Positions 17,987 to 30,538 are shown, numbered from the stretch's first letter. The stretch is 64,000 bases of DNA from Chondrilla cf. caribensis (GCA_964020155.1 OZ026557.1:3556501-3620500); one strand, 5' to 3'. Translations and numbers: made by a program. The notes: generated from the letters alone by a model not told the origin.

Positions 17987-19162
17987 TTTCTAACTCATAG
18001 TCTCGCTAGCCAGACGTAGACGCCATATTTGAACATACAGATTGGTAATAAATTTATGCGTTCCTATGCGTAACCGTAACAGTGAATTTATATTGATCAA
18101 TATCAAAATTCATACTAGGTGTGCACATTGTGCAGAACCTCGCTATGAAGAAAAGTATGGTCTAGTCTACATATACGTACATACCTTCATTTGAACAATT
18201 GTATTGTAATATTAGGCAGTTTTAAAAGAAAAAAAAAGAAAAAACAGTCACACGCATGCCTACAAGCAAATGCCATGACGTCATATGTTATTTGCAAATG
18301 GCTGACAAGATGGACGTCATCATGGCCGGCCAATTCTAGGTCCCGAACGACGTTACGGCATACCCTACTTACGCCGAAAGGAAAGTCAAAAATCGTTACG
18401 CAAAATTTTTAGATAACTTGCTTGTTCACGTTTTAAGAGGTCTGCTAATCGCATAACAAGAAGAGTGCCGCCGTGAAGGAAAGAAATGTGAGTTGCCTTT
18501 TCTTAAGCGTTGCGCAAACTCCAGGTTGTCTGTACAAACGTTCGTTACTTTATTCTGCAGCACGCCGATGCCCGCTCACACCAGCATCGACCAATATCGA
18601 ATTTCGTTCACGAGCACTTTGAAACTCTCGGCGAAAGAAAGCACAAATGGGACAAAATCTTAGAATTTTTAACCCGGAAACTAATCAAATGAGTGGGCGC
18701 CAACTCTGGGCACCCCTATGCGACGGAAACAGATAACCTCGCGGTATAAACCGCTCGGTAATAATGAACATGATAAAATCTAATTCGAATTAGGCTGGCA
18801 GACCAGACAGACAAGCAATGATGAGCAGACAAGCAGATGACTCGAGACCTTTTTGTGATGATTGAGGAAAGGCAAACCGGGGCTGAATGGATTCATATCG
18901 ATTGACTCAACTCACAATTCATCTTCTACAATGACAAATATTGAACAAGACGAAAACAACAAATAGGGTGACTGAAAAACACATTAGGGGAAATCGTGAA
19001 GGAAACCAGAGTACTGAAAACGCTAGCTTTCCTTTGGCATCTAAAGTTAAGAGAAGACACACAATGAGATCTTAAAAAAGAATGTCATACATAGCTTAAA
19101 CTTCTTTCAGTATACAAGATACTTCCTGCTAATAATGTAATCATACATACCTATAAGAACTA
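17987..19162. other. Intergenic, RCAN 5' flank and phosphoesterase 3' flank
   Basis: GC-richer from about 18290 to 18720. A possible terminal exon on the plus strand at 18571-18692 (acceptor tattctgcag, frame ending LTRKLIK) has no recognised homology and no confident upstream exon. Otherwise nothing is recognised. Confidence 0.35.
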
Positions 19163-19799
19163 TCAGCAATGAATGGAGCCAATATGTATATTATGCCAGT
19201 CCTCACCTGCACACACATGCCCGCACGCATGCACGTACACACACACACATGCACAAGCACACGCACATGCACACATGCACACACACACATGCGTGCACAC
19301 ACACACACCTCACCTATCGTAGCCACTCCTAGACCAGCATACAACTGACCCATTCGGTAACTACTAGTAGGAATAACATACTCTTCGAACGTGGATGGTC
19401 CCTTAGTGTGAGCAGCTTGAGCAAAATAGTGCACATGGCCTGAGAAGTAGAATGACGGACGGACTGTTTCCAGTACCGATAAAAACAGACTTGAATCCCG
19501 TATCTCTTGAACTGGAATATGTCCATACATCACAACAACATTGACGTTTGAGGGTTTGTTCAGAGTTGCCTCTGCTTCAGATGTAAAGTCATTGATGGCT
19601 TTACGAGCATTTCTCTCAGCACCATCTAAAGGGATTGTCCTTAGAAGAGGTACAGTGTTAACCTGTGTGACAGGACATTGGTATGTGAAAAAGAATGAGA
19701 AAACATGACAACAACAATAATTACTTCTCATGTACACAAACTTACCTGCACACCAATATAGTACATGCACACATAAACAGATATACATGCACATGCGCA

Positions 19800-19847
<48 letters not shown>

Positions 19848-19940
19848 GCACACACATGCACACATGCACATACACACACATACACACACACACACACATA
19901 CACACACACACACACAAACAAACACACACAAACACGTACA

Positions 19941-19981
<41 letters not shown>

Positions 19982-20573
19982 ACAGACACACATGCACACA
20001 CCCACACAGTCAAGTACACACCTTCACAAATGCCACATTCTTGATTATGTGGACATCATTCAGTGTACCAAACTCTTTTGTGTATCTTTCCACCAATGAA
20101 GGCTTTATAACATCACGCCCTTCCCCACCAATGTCATTATCACCAACAGTAACCAACAGCTTTGTCTCAACAGGAAGTCGCACAATGTCATGTAGGCACT
20201 CGATATATTCCGCCCACTCTTGGTCAGAAGCAACATATCCCTGATCGAACACGTCACCGAGAACAATTACAACGTCCGGGTGTACGTACCTTACAGCAGT
20301 CTCGATATTCATCTTCAGGTACCGATCCGCATCCCATCGATACAACCACGGCTCCACAGCTGGAACTGTGCACATAATGTGCATGTCTGATATGAGGAGG
20401 AGTTTCAGAGCATCTCGAGCAAGAATGTCTTCGTCAACTAAGCTCCCGTTCCAACTACTCTTTAATAATGGGTAGATTTTATACACGCCGATTTCCTCCA
20501 TATAAAGGATAAATAGGAATAAAAGTAAAGAGATGATGAAATATCTCTTCTTTGTTTGTCTTCTGCGTCCCAT
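19163..20573 (-). CDS. MPPE1: MPPE1/Cdc1-like membrane metallophosphoesterase
   Basis: Family role: in animals MPPE1 (PGAP5) removes an ethanolamine phosphate from GPI anchors in the secretory pathway. Exons are 20022-20573, 19314-19662 and a weakly supported last exon 19163-19206, giving 314 residues. Residues 11-25 are a membrane anchor. Metal-binding motifs are D63-x-H65, GDVFD at 106-110, GH at 231-232 and GHVH at 259-262. The canonical GNHD motif is replaced by G144-D-N-D147. The SYRMG segment near the end of exon 2 fits the invertebrate family as I recall it. The C-terminal membrane segment of MPPE1 is not found. An alternative donor a few bases on would read into a hydrophobic exon, so the 3' end is uncertain. 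Intron 1 holds a long (GT)n tract. Confidence 0.75.
19798..19980. repeat. (CA)n microsatellite in the phosphoesterase intron
   Basis: CA-rich tract with CACG, CATA and CAAA interruptions, (GT)n in the gene's sense. It starts about 40 bases after the exon 1 donor. A second, shorter tract follows the exon 2 donor at about 19215-19308. Confidence 0.9.
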
Positions 20574-20679
20574 TACATATCAATGGACCGCAGACTTTCC
20601 AAATTTAGATTTTCTACGTCTGATCGATCATACATCCATACAATGTTTTGTTCAGCACTCCTCTTCAGCAATTCCGGTC

Positions 20680-21000
20680 ATGATCAGTACGAAAAAGGAC
20701 ATTCCCGTGGATCCGAGTGTAGGTCAGGTTTGGCAGCCATTTTCGAGCAGTCAGGTTGTTGCGCAACATGATGGAAATATGGCTACCGAACTCCCTCCAA
20801 CTGAGCACATGATTTCAAGTACGAATACAACAGAATTCTCCCTCAAGGAATTTGATAGGAAGCGACGAAGAGAAGAAGGATCTTCCCAATGTGAAAAGCG
20901 TTCTTGTGAAGAAGGCCTTTCTTGGTGGACTTGCCTGCTGCTAGGAATGCCACAAGAAAATACCAAAATTCACCCGGTTAATGTTGTTGTTAGGAAGTAG
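20680..21000 (+). CDS. Small hypothetical protein, divergent from the phosphoesterase
   Basis: A 106-codon frame starting MISTKKDIPVDP and ending IHPVNVVVRK. It starts 107 bases from the phosphoesterase start codon on the opposite strand, so the two could share a promoter. The sequence has a basic KRRREE patch and a hydrophobic WWTCLLLGM stretch near the end. I recognise no family. An in-frame ATG also exists further upstream at 20533, but that one overlaps the neighbouring coding exon. It may be a chance frame. Confidence 0.35.
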   Translation: MISTKKDIPVDPSVGQVWQPFSSSQVVAQHDGNMATELPPTEHMISSTNTTEFSLKEFDRKRRREEGSSQCEKRSCEEGLSWWTCLLLGMPQENTKIHPVNVVVRK

Positions 21001-21792
21001 ATGAAAATAGACAATATACTTTGAAGATTCAAAAACCATTATTTCATCCATTTATTGCAGAACAGTTCCATTTTCTTCTTCTACCTTTAGTATGATATTT
21101 ATAGTTCCACCGGCAAACTTGTTTCCTGTCAACACCTCCCTGGTATTTTAATTTTACCCATCCTTTACATATTTATATCCTACATTACCCCATGATTATA
21201 ATAAGGAAATTAATATTGTGTTCTGTCATTAATATTTGTTACGATCAATCATTCATACGTTTTATCCAGAAAATGATCTGAACACGAAATGAATACGATT
21301 CATAGTGGTATATGGTGAGAGAAAGGTTAACAGGACTGTCAGTGAAAATTGCAACCAGAATTAATTGACTGGCACCACATTTTGCAGATGTACGAAATTT
21401 TTAAAATGAGATACTCCATGCATGAATGGAATGCACCTGGGTCATACTATAGACTACCATAGCACAGTGAATGCCAATAGACTACCATGGTATAGCGAAT
21501 ACTATACTATACTTATACTGATAATGTCTAATAGTATGTAATACTATGAATCTATTACAAAATGGAATATATGATATCATATATGTCTGTACTGTACATG
21601 CATTAAAACATCAAAGTATACTATACAATGTCTATTATAATAATATGTTATTAATAAACTCTGGTGGTACACAATAATCATGTTGTCCAAAGATACAGTG
21701 TTATGTATACATGCAGTAATGATATACATGCATCATGTCTTCAAGAAGGGTTATTCACCAGAATGCCCTGCAGCAGTAGGATCGTGACTACC
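21001..21792. other. AT-rich intergenic stretch
   Basis: Convergent 3' flanks of the small plus-strand frame and the minus-strand membrane protein. AT-rich. No exon, RNA gene or clear repeat is recognised. Confidence 0.5.
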
Positions 21793-23168
21793 TTACTTAG
21801 AACCACTGGTCTGTCCCTCCGTCTCATGCTCTCCACCATCAACACCTCTTCCACTCGGAGGTTGTACAACAAGGTAACTTTCGCCGCGACTTTTGTGGGA
21901 ACGCCTAGGTGGTACATTTTCATAATCTGTGCTAATAATGTCCGGATCCTTGTCTTGTACCCCGCTCTTAAGCTTCCTTTTTTCTTCCAGAAGTGCTCTT
22001 TCGAGAGGAGGAGGGCCAATAGGATCAACATAATGTGTAGTATCATCAACATCCCGCGGTAGTGCTGCAGGAGGACGCTGGTCCCGCGTTTCTTGGTGGA
22101 AGGTAACATCGTCGTATGGATCCGTGCTACCATATCCTCTGGGACTGTGTTCTTGATGCTCTACGTATACAGTGGAACCTCTATTAAAGGACTCTCCCAA
22201 TAAAGGACACCATAGAAAATACCTCCCTACAAAGGACACTTTCTTAGGCCCCAAAAATGAACTCCCCTATAGTGTTAACACACTTTTCACCTCTGAAGAG
22301 TGGACAACCTCTCTACAGTGGACAAATTAGCTGGTCCCAATGTGTCCTTTATAGAGAGGTTCCACTGTATTAGCAAGTACGATCAGCATTAAACTTTAAG
22401 TCTAATATATTAATAATAATATCATAAGAGTTGACATTATAATTCTTAAATTTGCTGGGTGGTCAACAATGTAGTAACTGCATTTAAATATCTAATAGAT
22501 TGAGTGGACATGTCGATTCAATATTCAAACTGGTATGTATAACATAATATGAAGAAATCAACAACCAGATGATGTCACTAAAGATGCAGCTCGCTACATG
22601 ACAAGTACAAACGTAAATGATCAAACAAGTCTTGCCAGGCTGAGCATGTCAGTGAGGAGTAAACATAATTATTAGGAAAAATTGACCTCATTCTTAACTT
22701 CCTTTAGCCTAAGGGTTTAAATTTGATTAAGATTGTTATCCATGGCAATCATGCAGCTTAGAATTTTGAACACTTCACCACATGCACGTTATGATATTAT
22801 ACACTTAAGCTTAATTATAATATCATAGTTTCACTAATAGTATGGACTAAGATTACCCTGAAACTACGTATCTATCAATAGCATTTTCGGTATAATTCAA
22901 CCTAATTCACGGTCACAGATAATAAATGCTCACCTACACGTCTTCCGCCCCGATCTCGGCCAAATTCAGCACGTCCACGTCGACTCAGCCGACACGCACA
23001 GCAGAGAAAGCCTACTTCACAGCATGCATTACAGGTGGCTTTGTACATCTTACAAATAATGGCCACCAGGAAACTGTAAGTTACACATATTATTAGCAAA
23101 AGGACGACAATGACTGCTAACAACGAACCTAGCAATGCCCAAAAATCAAAGGCCATATTTCTAAACAA
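21793..23168 (-). CDS. Single-pass membrane protein with cysteine-rich juxtamembrane segment and tyrosine motifs (LAT-like layout)
   Basis: Unrecognised family. Two exons, 22934-23168 and 21793-22160, join in phase to give 200 residues (196 if the second Met is used). The N-terminus is about ten residues, followed by a membrane segment at about 11-39. Immediately after it come cysteines 46, 49, 50, 56, 57 and 59, a typical place for palmitoylation. The polar tail has four tyrosines in short acidic or aliphatic contexts: Y94-DDV, Y122-VDP, Y158-ENV and Y174-LVV. YENV fits the Grb2-SH2 consensus YxN. The layout matches transmembrane adaptor proteins such as LAT, but there is no sequence match I can name. 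It is head-to-head with the gene at 23514, 345 bases apart. A MITE sits 7 bases from its intron acceptor. Confidence 0.7.
22168..22369. mobile_element. MITE, 202 bp, family TACAGTGGAACCTCT
   Basis: Left end tacagtggaacctctatta and right end agagaggttccactgta are inverted repeats of about 17 bases. A nearly same-length copy, inverted, is at 42425-42624. It lies 7 bases outside exon 21793-22160. Confidence 0.85.
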
Positions 23169-23513
23169 TTTAGACCAAGCAAATCAATGACAAATAATTA
23201 TAATCCTGGCCAAGCCCGTTAGATCATAGATAATAGAATCTATAGTTAGACTATAATTATAGACTATATCCTACTTTCGAACAGGTCAACCACGACTCCA
23301 AGGGCAAGTACAGAATTGATATACACCCCTTTCAACATAACAATCTATTATTATAATAATAGTCATGTGATCAGACGGAGTTCTAGGGACGTACCCTCGG
23401 ACTGACCTTACTCGAGATCTGTTTACCGCACCAGTCACATGCCACTGACTGTATATACCTCCCACTGAGTCTTTTTGTCCACACGCGTCCGGCTCTAGCT
23501 ATATAGGAGCACC
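23169..23513. promoter_or_regulatory. Likely bidirectional promoter between two divergent 200-residue genes
   Basis: 345 bases separate the two start codons. It includes a hairpin-like stretch near 23230-23270 (agaatctatagtta..actataattatag). A tatata run ends about 10 bases before the plus-strand ATG and is probably not a TATA box. Confidence 0.4.
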
Positions 23514-24667
23514 ATGGATAAAGTCTCCAACCTTCTCTGCACCATATGTTGTCCTTGGCTCGTATGTTGTGGAGTGGAAGGACGTTGTTACAGGACTGAT
23601 TTCTCGGCTACCTCTATACCACTCTGCTGTTGTGAGCTCAAAGCGATTGAGAGAGAGACTGATTCAGGAGGGTCTAGAATTGTGATAGCCAACCGCCAAG
23701 GTCAAAATGGACTCACAGACACGTCTCTCAGTGAATCAGGTATCCATATAGTACGTTTTAATCTATTTAATATAATTCACTCGAATCACTAGATTGCGTA
23801 GACTATTAACTGATTAAATTGCTTCATAAACTAATAGATATAGACTTTGTTCAGCCTTATTTTCTATGAGAGCAGTCTTACATGAATCAAATATATACTA
23901 TTTGGTAAATTGTAGTCAAATATGGAACAAATTAAAATGCGTTGTTGAGCCAAAGCATCATCCTCTGCGTCAGTAATCGTTACCACAAAGGCAATAAATT
24001 GTTGCATTGGATTGTGAGTTCCATCCCTGACATGCAGTTAATGTTGCAAGAGTTTGTATCCTTCCTCCTAGTGCCTTAGATTCACCTTGCATTGAAATCA
24101 TATTATACAGTTTTAAGTATGTGATTATTAAATTCAATTTTACTTTCCATCGTATATATGCAGTTACAGCATGTCTGTATTATAATGATTAAGAAATCCA
24201 TATGCATACATGTCAACATCAAACCTAGGATCCCCGTCTCTAATTGAATATTTGAATCCCTTCCTCTATAAATTCACTTCGAATTTACAGAGACACTTAG
24301 AAGATCCAGAGAGCCAACATATCTTGATCCTGACCAAAGATTTGCTTTTTCTGATGCATGGGTGGATCGCCTTCGTCAGCAAGGAGGAAATACGAGAAAT
24401 TCTGTAACAACAGCACAGCCAAGACCTTATGAAGTACCTGTTCTGCGTAGTAAGAAGAAAAAGGCCAATAGTGCAAGAAATGAAACAACTCCACTATTGA
24501 CACCACAGCCTTCAAAAACTCAAACTCCTAGGAATCTGGCCAATGTCATTGCTAGCGGAAAAGACAGGCATCTCTCGCTATCCAACACAGTAACACATGG
24601 ATTGAATTCCCACGAGGGGGAGGGAGATGTAGATGAGGATATCCATGTTGATTTTACGTACATCTGA
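23514..24667 (+). CDS. Cysteine-rich N-terminal protein, unknown family
   Basis: Two exons, 23514-23739 and 24291-24667, join in phase (1) to give 200 residues. Cysteines cluster at the start (LLCTICCPWLVCC) and again at about 38-40 (LCCCE), with no clear long membrane helix, so lipid anchoring is plausible. The rest is polar with a KKKK basic patch. There are two tyrosine motifs, TYLDP and PYEVP, which resemble SH2-binding sites. The C-terminus is acidic (EGEGDVDEDIHVDF). It faces the tyrosine-motif membrane protein across 345 bases. I recognise no domain. Confidence 0.6.
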
Positions 24668-25953
24668 CCATGACGTATACATTGTATACTTAATTGGATT
24701 ACCCTGTCTAGTTACACTAATAGCACCTATATATAGTATGTGTATCAACTAATAATATGTACAATAATATGTCATTGATTAATTTTGTGAGTGTGTTAAA
24801 ATGATTAATTTTTTATAAATTTATGCTGATGCATACAACTTCATATTATGTGTATTAGTGCATTGTTTAATAATGTTTTGTGCATTGAAAGGTAGTTACG
24901 TGGGTCAAAGTCTGATCCTATTACACCAAACTCTCAAAACCAACAATTTAAGTATTCCCCCCCCCCCCACACACACACATGCACTGGAACTACTTAGGCA
25001 TCTCTTTTTGGGCTTCGAGGTTATTACGTTTGGCATACCCGTTATGCCCGAATTCCAGACCAATTTCTAATTCTTGGAATTTCAAAATAGGGCATCTTTT
25101 TCAAGCAACCCCTAAAAATTAATTTTAGAGTACCCAATCAGCGATAATAATCACTTATTAGTAGCTACCACTATTCTATACATAATATTGTTGTTAATCA
25201 TTCCTGCATTGTCGTACATATGTTCCCTATAATGCTCCCCATTTGTGTGGTACATGTAGTGATTGTATAATGATGCATACAACATACAGTACATTGTAAT
25301 GATGATTATGGGTGGTTTATGGCCTTGAGTTGAAAAAAAAAAAAAAAAAAAAGGTCACCCACTCGGGGTCGAACAAACCCATGGTCGGCTTTATAGGGAC
25401 TTTCCACAGGTACTGTGTACTTGGCCATTCCGCGAATGCAGAAGACACTATTCTAGCTGGGAGGTCAGTCGCGAGTCCCAAAGCTCCCCCCTACGGTTCT
25501 TTGTAGAGAGTATTGCGACTGACCACCAGGAAGTGAGCTCTTTTTTTTCAGAGAAAAAAACCGTCCTTTCGAGGTTTCGAACCCGCGACCTGGAGCCTAG
25601 AGTCGTGTCACCTGACCAACCGGCTACCGTGACCTATCTATTTTATTATTAGTATCTGCGCTATTTATAGTTGCCCTAAGTGTACAATTTGATAAAAAAT
25701 GACAAAAGTGGAGTCGCAGTAGCCTTCCCCAGCACTCAAAATACTTGAACGTCTACTTTAGGTTTGGAAAAACCTTCGCTGGAGATATAAAGTTCGGCGA
25801 AGCCGTTTCGCTTGAATTCTAGCCGAATTTCTAATTCTCGGCCTTTTGAAGTCGGCCATCTTTTTGCGCAATATGAAATATAATATAAATTCACTGTTTC
25901 AGTTACGTGTGAGAACACATTATGACATTATGTTACCTAAAGACTCGTGACAG
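24668..25953. other. Non-coding, mostly the first copy of the duplicated block
   Basis: From 24778 this matches 28828 onward. It holds a poly-C/CA tract at 24958-24980, a poly-A at 25335-25352, a SINE head at 25571-25634, and a repeated gaattctagccgaatttcta-type motif (about 25050-25105 and 25812-25870). No exon is recognised before 25954. Confidence 0.6.
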
Positions 25954-26490
25954 ATTCTAATGATCAGTGCGTACTGGAGATGGGTGCATTGGAAACGAAG
26001 TTCTTTCATTTTTTACTAACCGAAGAAGAACGGAAAGATGACAGTAAGAAGGAATCCAAATGGAAATTACCTGGAGAAGAAGAGATCCTTCGGAAAATGC
26101 AGTCTTCGGAATCCGATATGTCAGCCCACTTACAGAAGAACTTTAATCCTAATAAACACATGGGACCCAGTCCTTCCAACGACACGCCTCTGATATAGGC
26201 AGGTTCGAGCACAAACTTTTCCTGAACGAATGCCTTCGATTTGGCGGTGACCCTTTCGTAACTAACGCCAATGGTCAGACAGCCTTTCATGTAGCGTGTG
26301 CTTCTTCTCGTTCGAGTCAGAGAACAGACAAAAAGAGAAAGGAACTCCTCCAAATGCTCTTAGACCAGCCTGTGAAGAAAGAGTATCAACTACCGTTTAT
26401 CAATGGTTCGGACCGCGAGAGGAGAAATGGAATGGACAAATGTTATGTTTATCATCCGTCTGTGTGTCTGTTGGACAAGGTGTGGTGGTG
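24778..26490 (+). repeat. Tandem segmental duplication, copy 1
   Basis: About 1.7 kb nearly identical to 28828-30545, offset about 4.05 kb, same orientation. It carries non-coding DNA, a SINE and an ankyrin exon. It ends at the (GT)n tract. Confidence 0.95.
25571..25634 (-). mobile_element. tRNA-derived SINE head, copy 1
   Basis: On the minus strand it reads ggtcacggtagccggttggt (A-box-like) and later gcgggttcgaaacc (B box). Cloverleaf ends do not pair well, so it is a SINE head and not a tRNA gene. The poly-A/T run at 25335-25352 may be part of the same element. Confidence 0.6.
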
Positions 26491-26492
26491 GT

Positions 26493-26604
<112 letters not shown>

Positions 26605-27028
26605 TGCATGTGTGAGAGTGTGTTGTGGAAATGTGTCTTGTCATCTAGGAATGAATCCATTTATCTCTATTTGTGTGTGCCAGACCTACACAATGCAGCA
26701 CCCAGAAGGATTGTATGAGATGAAGGAGGAGCTTGTGAAGGAGTTGAAGGCAAAACTGACGGTACCCACAGACGTGCGGGCTTTGCTATCCATGTCTGTG
26801 CCTAAATGTGGAGAGATCAAGCTCCGTTCATTTGCAGCTGAGTTGCTGCTGGTCCATTATGGTGAGGAGAATATGTCCGCTATTTGCTATATATCATGTG
26901 ACTGTCACATGACTTCTTTCACAATAGACTGGTCCATAGAGAAGGTACGTACTTGAAGTATGGAAAAAGGATCCTTTTGAAACTGTGAAAGATGCAAAAC
27001 TTAAACTTGATGAAAGTTTATGTAAGAA

Positions 27029-27111
27029 TCACACACACACACACACACACACGCGTGCACACACACACCACACACACACCACACACGCACACACACACAC
27101 ACACACACACA
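27029..27111. repeat. (CA)n microsatellite, antisense type relative to the gene
   Basis: About 80 bases of CA with CACCACA interruptions, 167 bases after the donor at 26861. It is one of the few tracts that is CA in the gene's sense. Confidence 0.9.
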
Positions 27112-27450
27112 CTCTTGTGTACATATGTACCATTGTGTAGTCACATCAATTGCAAGTGCAACTTGCACTTCAATGTGCATTGTCTAATTCTTTATCTACT
27201 CTTGCAGTTGTAGTTCATGAACATCTCCCAAAGCCCTTGTCAACACATTATAATGGGAATTTTGATGATGAGCCAGAGTTCAGAAGTCTAGAGCCACCAC
27301 TGCAGAGCCTGCAACCAGCAGGGAACTTCGAGGTTAGTGAGAGGGTGATTGATGGCTTCCCTCCAACCTGTCCTGTTCTGAGCACACATCCCCTCTGCTG
27401 TGCCTCACCTGGGACTTTGTTTGCTACAGTACATAGAACAGACTCACTTA

Positions 27451-27616
27451 TACAGTGAAACCTCTCTAATCCGACACTCAATGGGACCTCAGAATAATGT
27501 TGGATTAGGAGGTTGTTGGATTATGGAGTGCCTCTTACCATACCTATGTATGGTGATTGTACCTCATATAATGGTCGGATTATAGAGAATATTGGATTAT
27601 AGAGGCGTCGGATTAC
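27451..27616. mobile_element. Partial MITE of the TACAGTGRAACCTCT class
   Basis: It starts tacagtgaaacctctctaat and has ggattatagag repeats inside, but no matching right end. It sits in the intron before the LIR exon. Confidence 0.5.
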
Positions 27617-28685
27617 CCTCTGATGTGCATGGCCATCATGTAAAATCTGTTGTTGTTGTTGTTGTTTACAGATTCCAGTGATGAATTTGTTATTGTCATT
27701 CCACCGTGCTTTGATCCGAATGCTCCCCTCACTGCTGCTGGACAGACTCAGCAGAACACTGTCGAGGACAAGACCAACGACAGGAATAACACTATTTGTG
27801 GAGAAGATAGCATTGGGGGACTACCAGACTGGGAGGTGCTGTCCTCGCCAGACGGACCACCCCAGCCTATCCCCCAACTAGGACCTAATCCGGACAACAC
27901 CAGCCCACGTGTTTCGCCAAATGCCACACCGAAGCAGGCCAGGAGGGATGCCAGCAACTTCAAGTTTCATAGGATGACCCTCGGTGAGGCCACCATCAAG
28001 GAGCCTCTCACCATAGCCACTGGTCTGGTCAATACGTTCACCAACTTTGTCAAGGACATCCACGTCCATCACCGCCCACAGGACTCCCCAGCTGGGGACA
28101 TTAGGCTTGAACCCGTTGATAACAACCAGAATATTTGTGGACAGAATGACCTCAACACCCCTTTCAAAGGTGGATCAGACGAGGACTTTCAGGTACGTAT
28201 GTATGTATGTATGTACATATTTGCTGCTGTGTGTGTTACAGCATTTGTCTGTGTGTGTCTGCCTCACTGTATGTTCTCCAGATGTTATATTCATCCATCT
28301 TGTTTGTCCGTAGGATGCCTGTACAGATTTGGTTGACCAAAATATACTGAGTATAATATAGTGAGTTGAAGTCGTTCAGCAGGTTGGAGACTCCGACAAA
28401 TATACTCCAGAGCTCAAACAAGAGTCTACAGTAGAGAACACACAGGAAGGTATCCAATGTGAAGGAGACAGTTGTGATAACACTTCTACCACGCCTGCTT
28501 TCAAGCTTCCAAAGAAGTACACACTTCCACAGGCAAAGTGGGCACCTCCTAAAGAACCCACTAATCTCGTGGATAGGTTGGTGAGCATGGGATTCCCAAA
28601 TCGCCACCTGAACGAGGAGCTGTTGAAGAAGCACAACAACCACATAAGAGCTGTTGTGAATGACCTCCTCGACCGCCAGAGTTGA

Positions 28686-30002
28686 ACTTGCTGTTTGTAA
28701 TTCACCTATCTACCCACAATAATAATGAAATGTTTCATAGTTTAGCACCCATACCCAAACACACACACACACACACTGCATATTAAAATTATTATTACGA
28801 ATATCTCTATTTCAGACGTATGTATGTATTAATTTTGTGAGTGTGTTAAAATGATTAATTTTTTATAAATTCATGCTGATGCATACAACTTCATATTATG
28901 TGTATTAGTGCATTGTTTAATAATGTTTTGTGCATTGAAAGGTAGTTACGTGGGTCAAAGTCTGATCCTATTACACCAAACTCTCCAAACCAACAAGTAT
29001 CCCCCCCCCCCCCCCCACACACACACTGGAACTACTTAGGCATCTCTTTTTGGGCTTCGAGGTTATCACGTTTGGCATACCCGTTATGCCCGAATTCCAG
29101 ACCAAATTCTAATTCTTGGAATTTCAAAATAGGGCATCTTTTTCAAGCAACCCCTAAAAATTAATTTTAGAGTACCCAATCAGCGATAATAATCACTTAT
29201 TAGTAGCTACCACTAGGCTATACATAATATTGTTGTTAATCATTCCTGCATTGTCGTACATGCATATGTTCCCTATAATGCTCCCCATTTGTGTGGTACA
29301 TGTAGTGATTGTATAATGATGCATACAACATACAGTACATTGTAATGATGATTCTGGGTGGTTTATGGCCTTGAGTTGAAAAAAAAAAAAAAAAAAAAAA
29401 AGGTCACCCACTCGGGGTCGAACAAACCTATGGTCGGCTTTATAGGGATTTTCCACAGGTACTGTGTACTTGGCCATTCCGCGAATGCAGAAGACACTAT
29501 TCTAGCTGGGAGGTCAGTCGCGAGTCCCAAAGCTCCCCCCTACGGTTCTTTGTAGAGAGTATTGCGACTGACCACCAGGAAGTGAGCTCTTTTTTTTCAG
29601 AGAAAAAAACCGTCCTTTCGAGGTTTCGAACCCGCGACCTGGAGCCTAGAGTCGTGTCACCTGACCAACCGGCTACCGTGACCTATCTATTTTATTATTA
29701 GTATCTGCGCTATTTATAGTTGCCCTAAGTGTACAATTTGATAAAAAATGACAAAAGTGGAGTCGCAGTAGCCTTCCCCAGCACTCAAAATACTTGAACG
29801 TCTACTTTAGGTTTGGAAAAACCTTCGCTGGAGATATAAAGTTCGGCGAAGCCGTTTCGCTTGAATTCTAGCCGAATTTCTAATTCTCGGCCTTTTGAAG
29901 TCGGCCATCTTTTTGCGCAATATGAAATATAATATAAATTCACTGTTTCAGTTACGTGTGAGAACACATTATGACATTATGTTACCTAAAGACTCGTGAC
30001 AG
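28686..30002. other. Non-coding, mostly duplicated block copy 2
   Basis: From 28828 it repeats 24778 onward, including the poly-C tract (29001), poly-A (29380-29400) and SINE head (29620-29683). No exon lies before 30003. Confidence 0.6.
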
Positions 30003-30538
30003 ATTCTAATGATCAGTGCGTACTGGAGATGGGTGCATTGGAAACGAAGTTCTTTCATTTTTTACTAACCGAAGAAGAACGGAAAGATGACAGTAAGAAG
30101 GAATCCAAATGGAAATTACCTGGAGAAGAAGAGATCCTTCGGAAAATGCAGTCTTCGGAATCCGATATGTAAGCCCACTTATACAGAAGAACTTTAATCC
30201 TAATAAACACATGGGACCCAGTCCTTCCAACGACACGCCTTTGATATACGCTGTCAGGTTCGAGCACAAACTTTTCCTGAACGAATGCCTTCGATTTGGC
30301 GGTGACCCTTTCGTAACTAACGCCAATGGTCAGACAGCCTTTTATGTAGCGTGTGCTTCTTCTCGTTCGAGTCAGAGAACAGACAAAAAGAGAAAGGAAC
30401 TCCTCCAAATGCTCTTAGACCAGACTGTGAAGAAAGAATATCAACTACCGTTTATCAATGGTTCGGACCGCGAGAAGAGAAATGGAATGGGCAAGAGTTA
30501 TGTTTATCATCCGTCTGTGTGTCTGTTGGACAAGGTGT

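Noticed and set aside
18571..18692. Possible last exon of a plus-strand gene
   Set aside because: A fair acceptor and stop exist, but no upstream coding exon or family could be identified.
25571..25634. tRNA gene
   Set aside because: A and B boxes are present but the acceptor stem does not pair, and it sits identically in both duplicated copies; a SINE head fits better.
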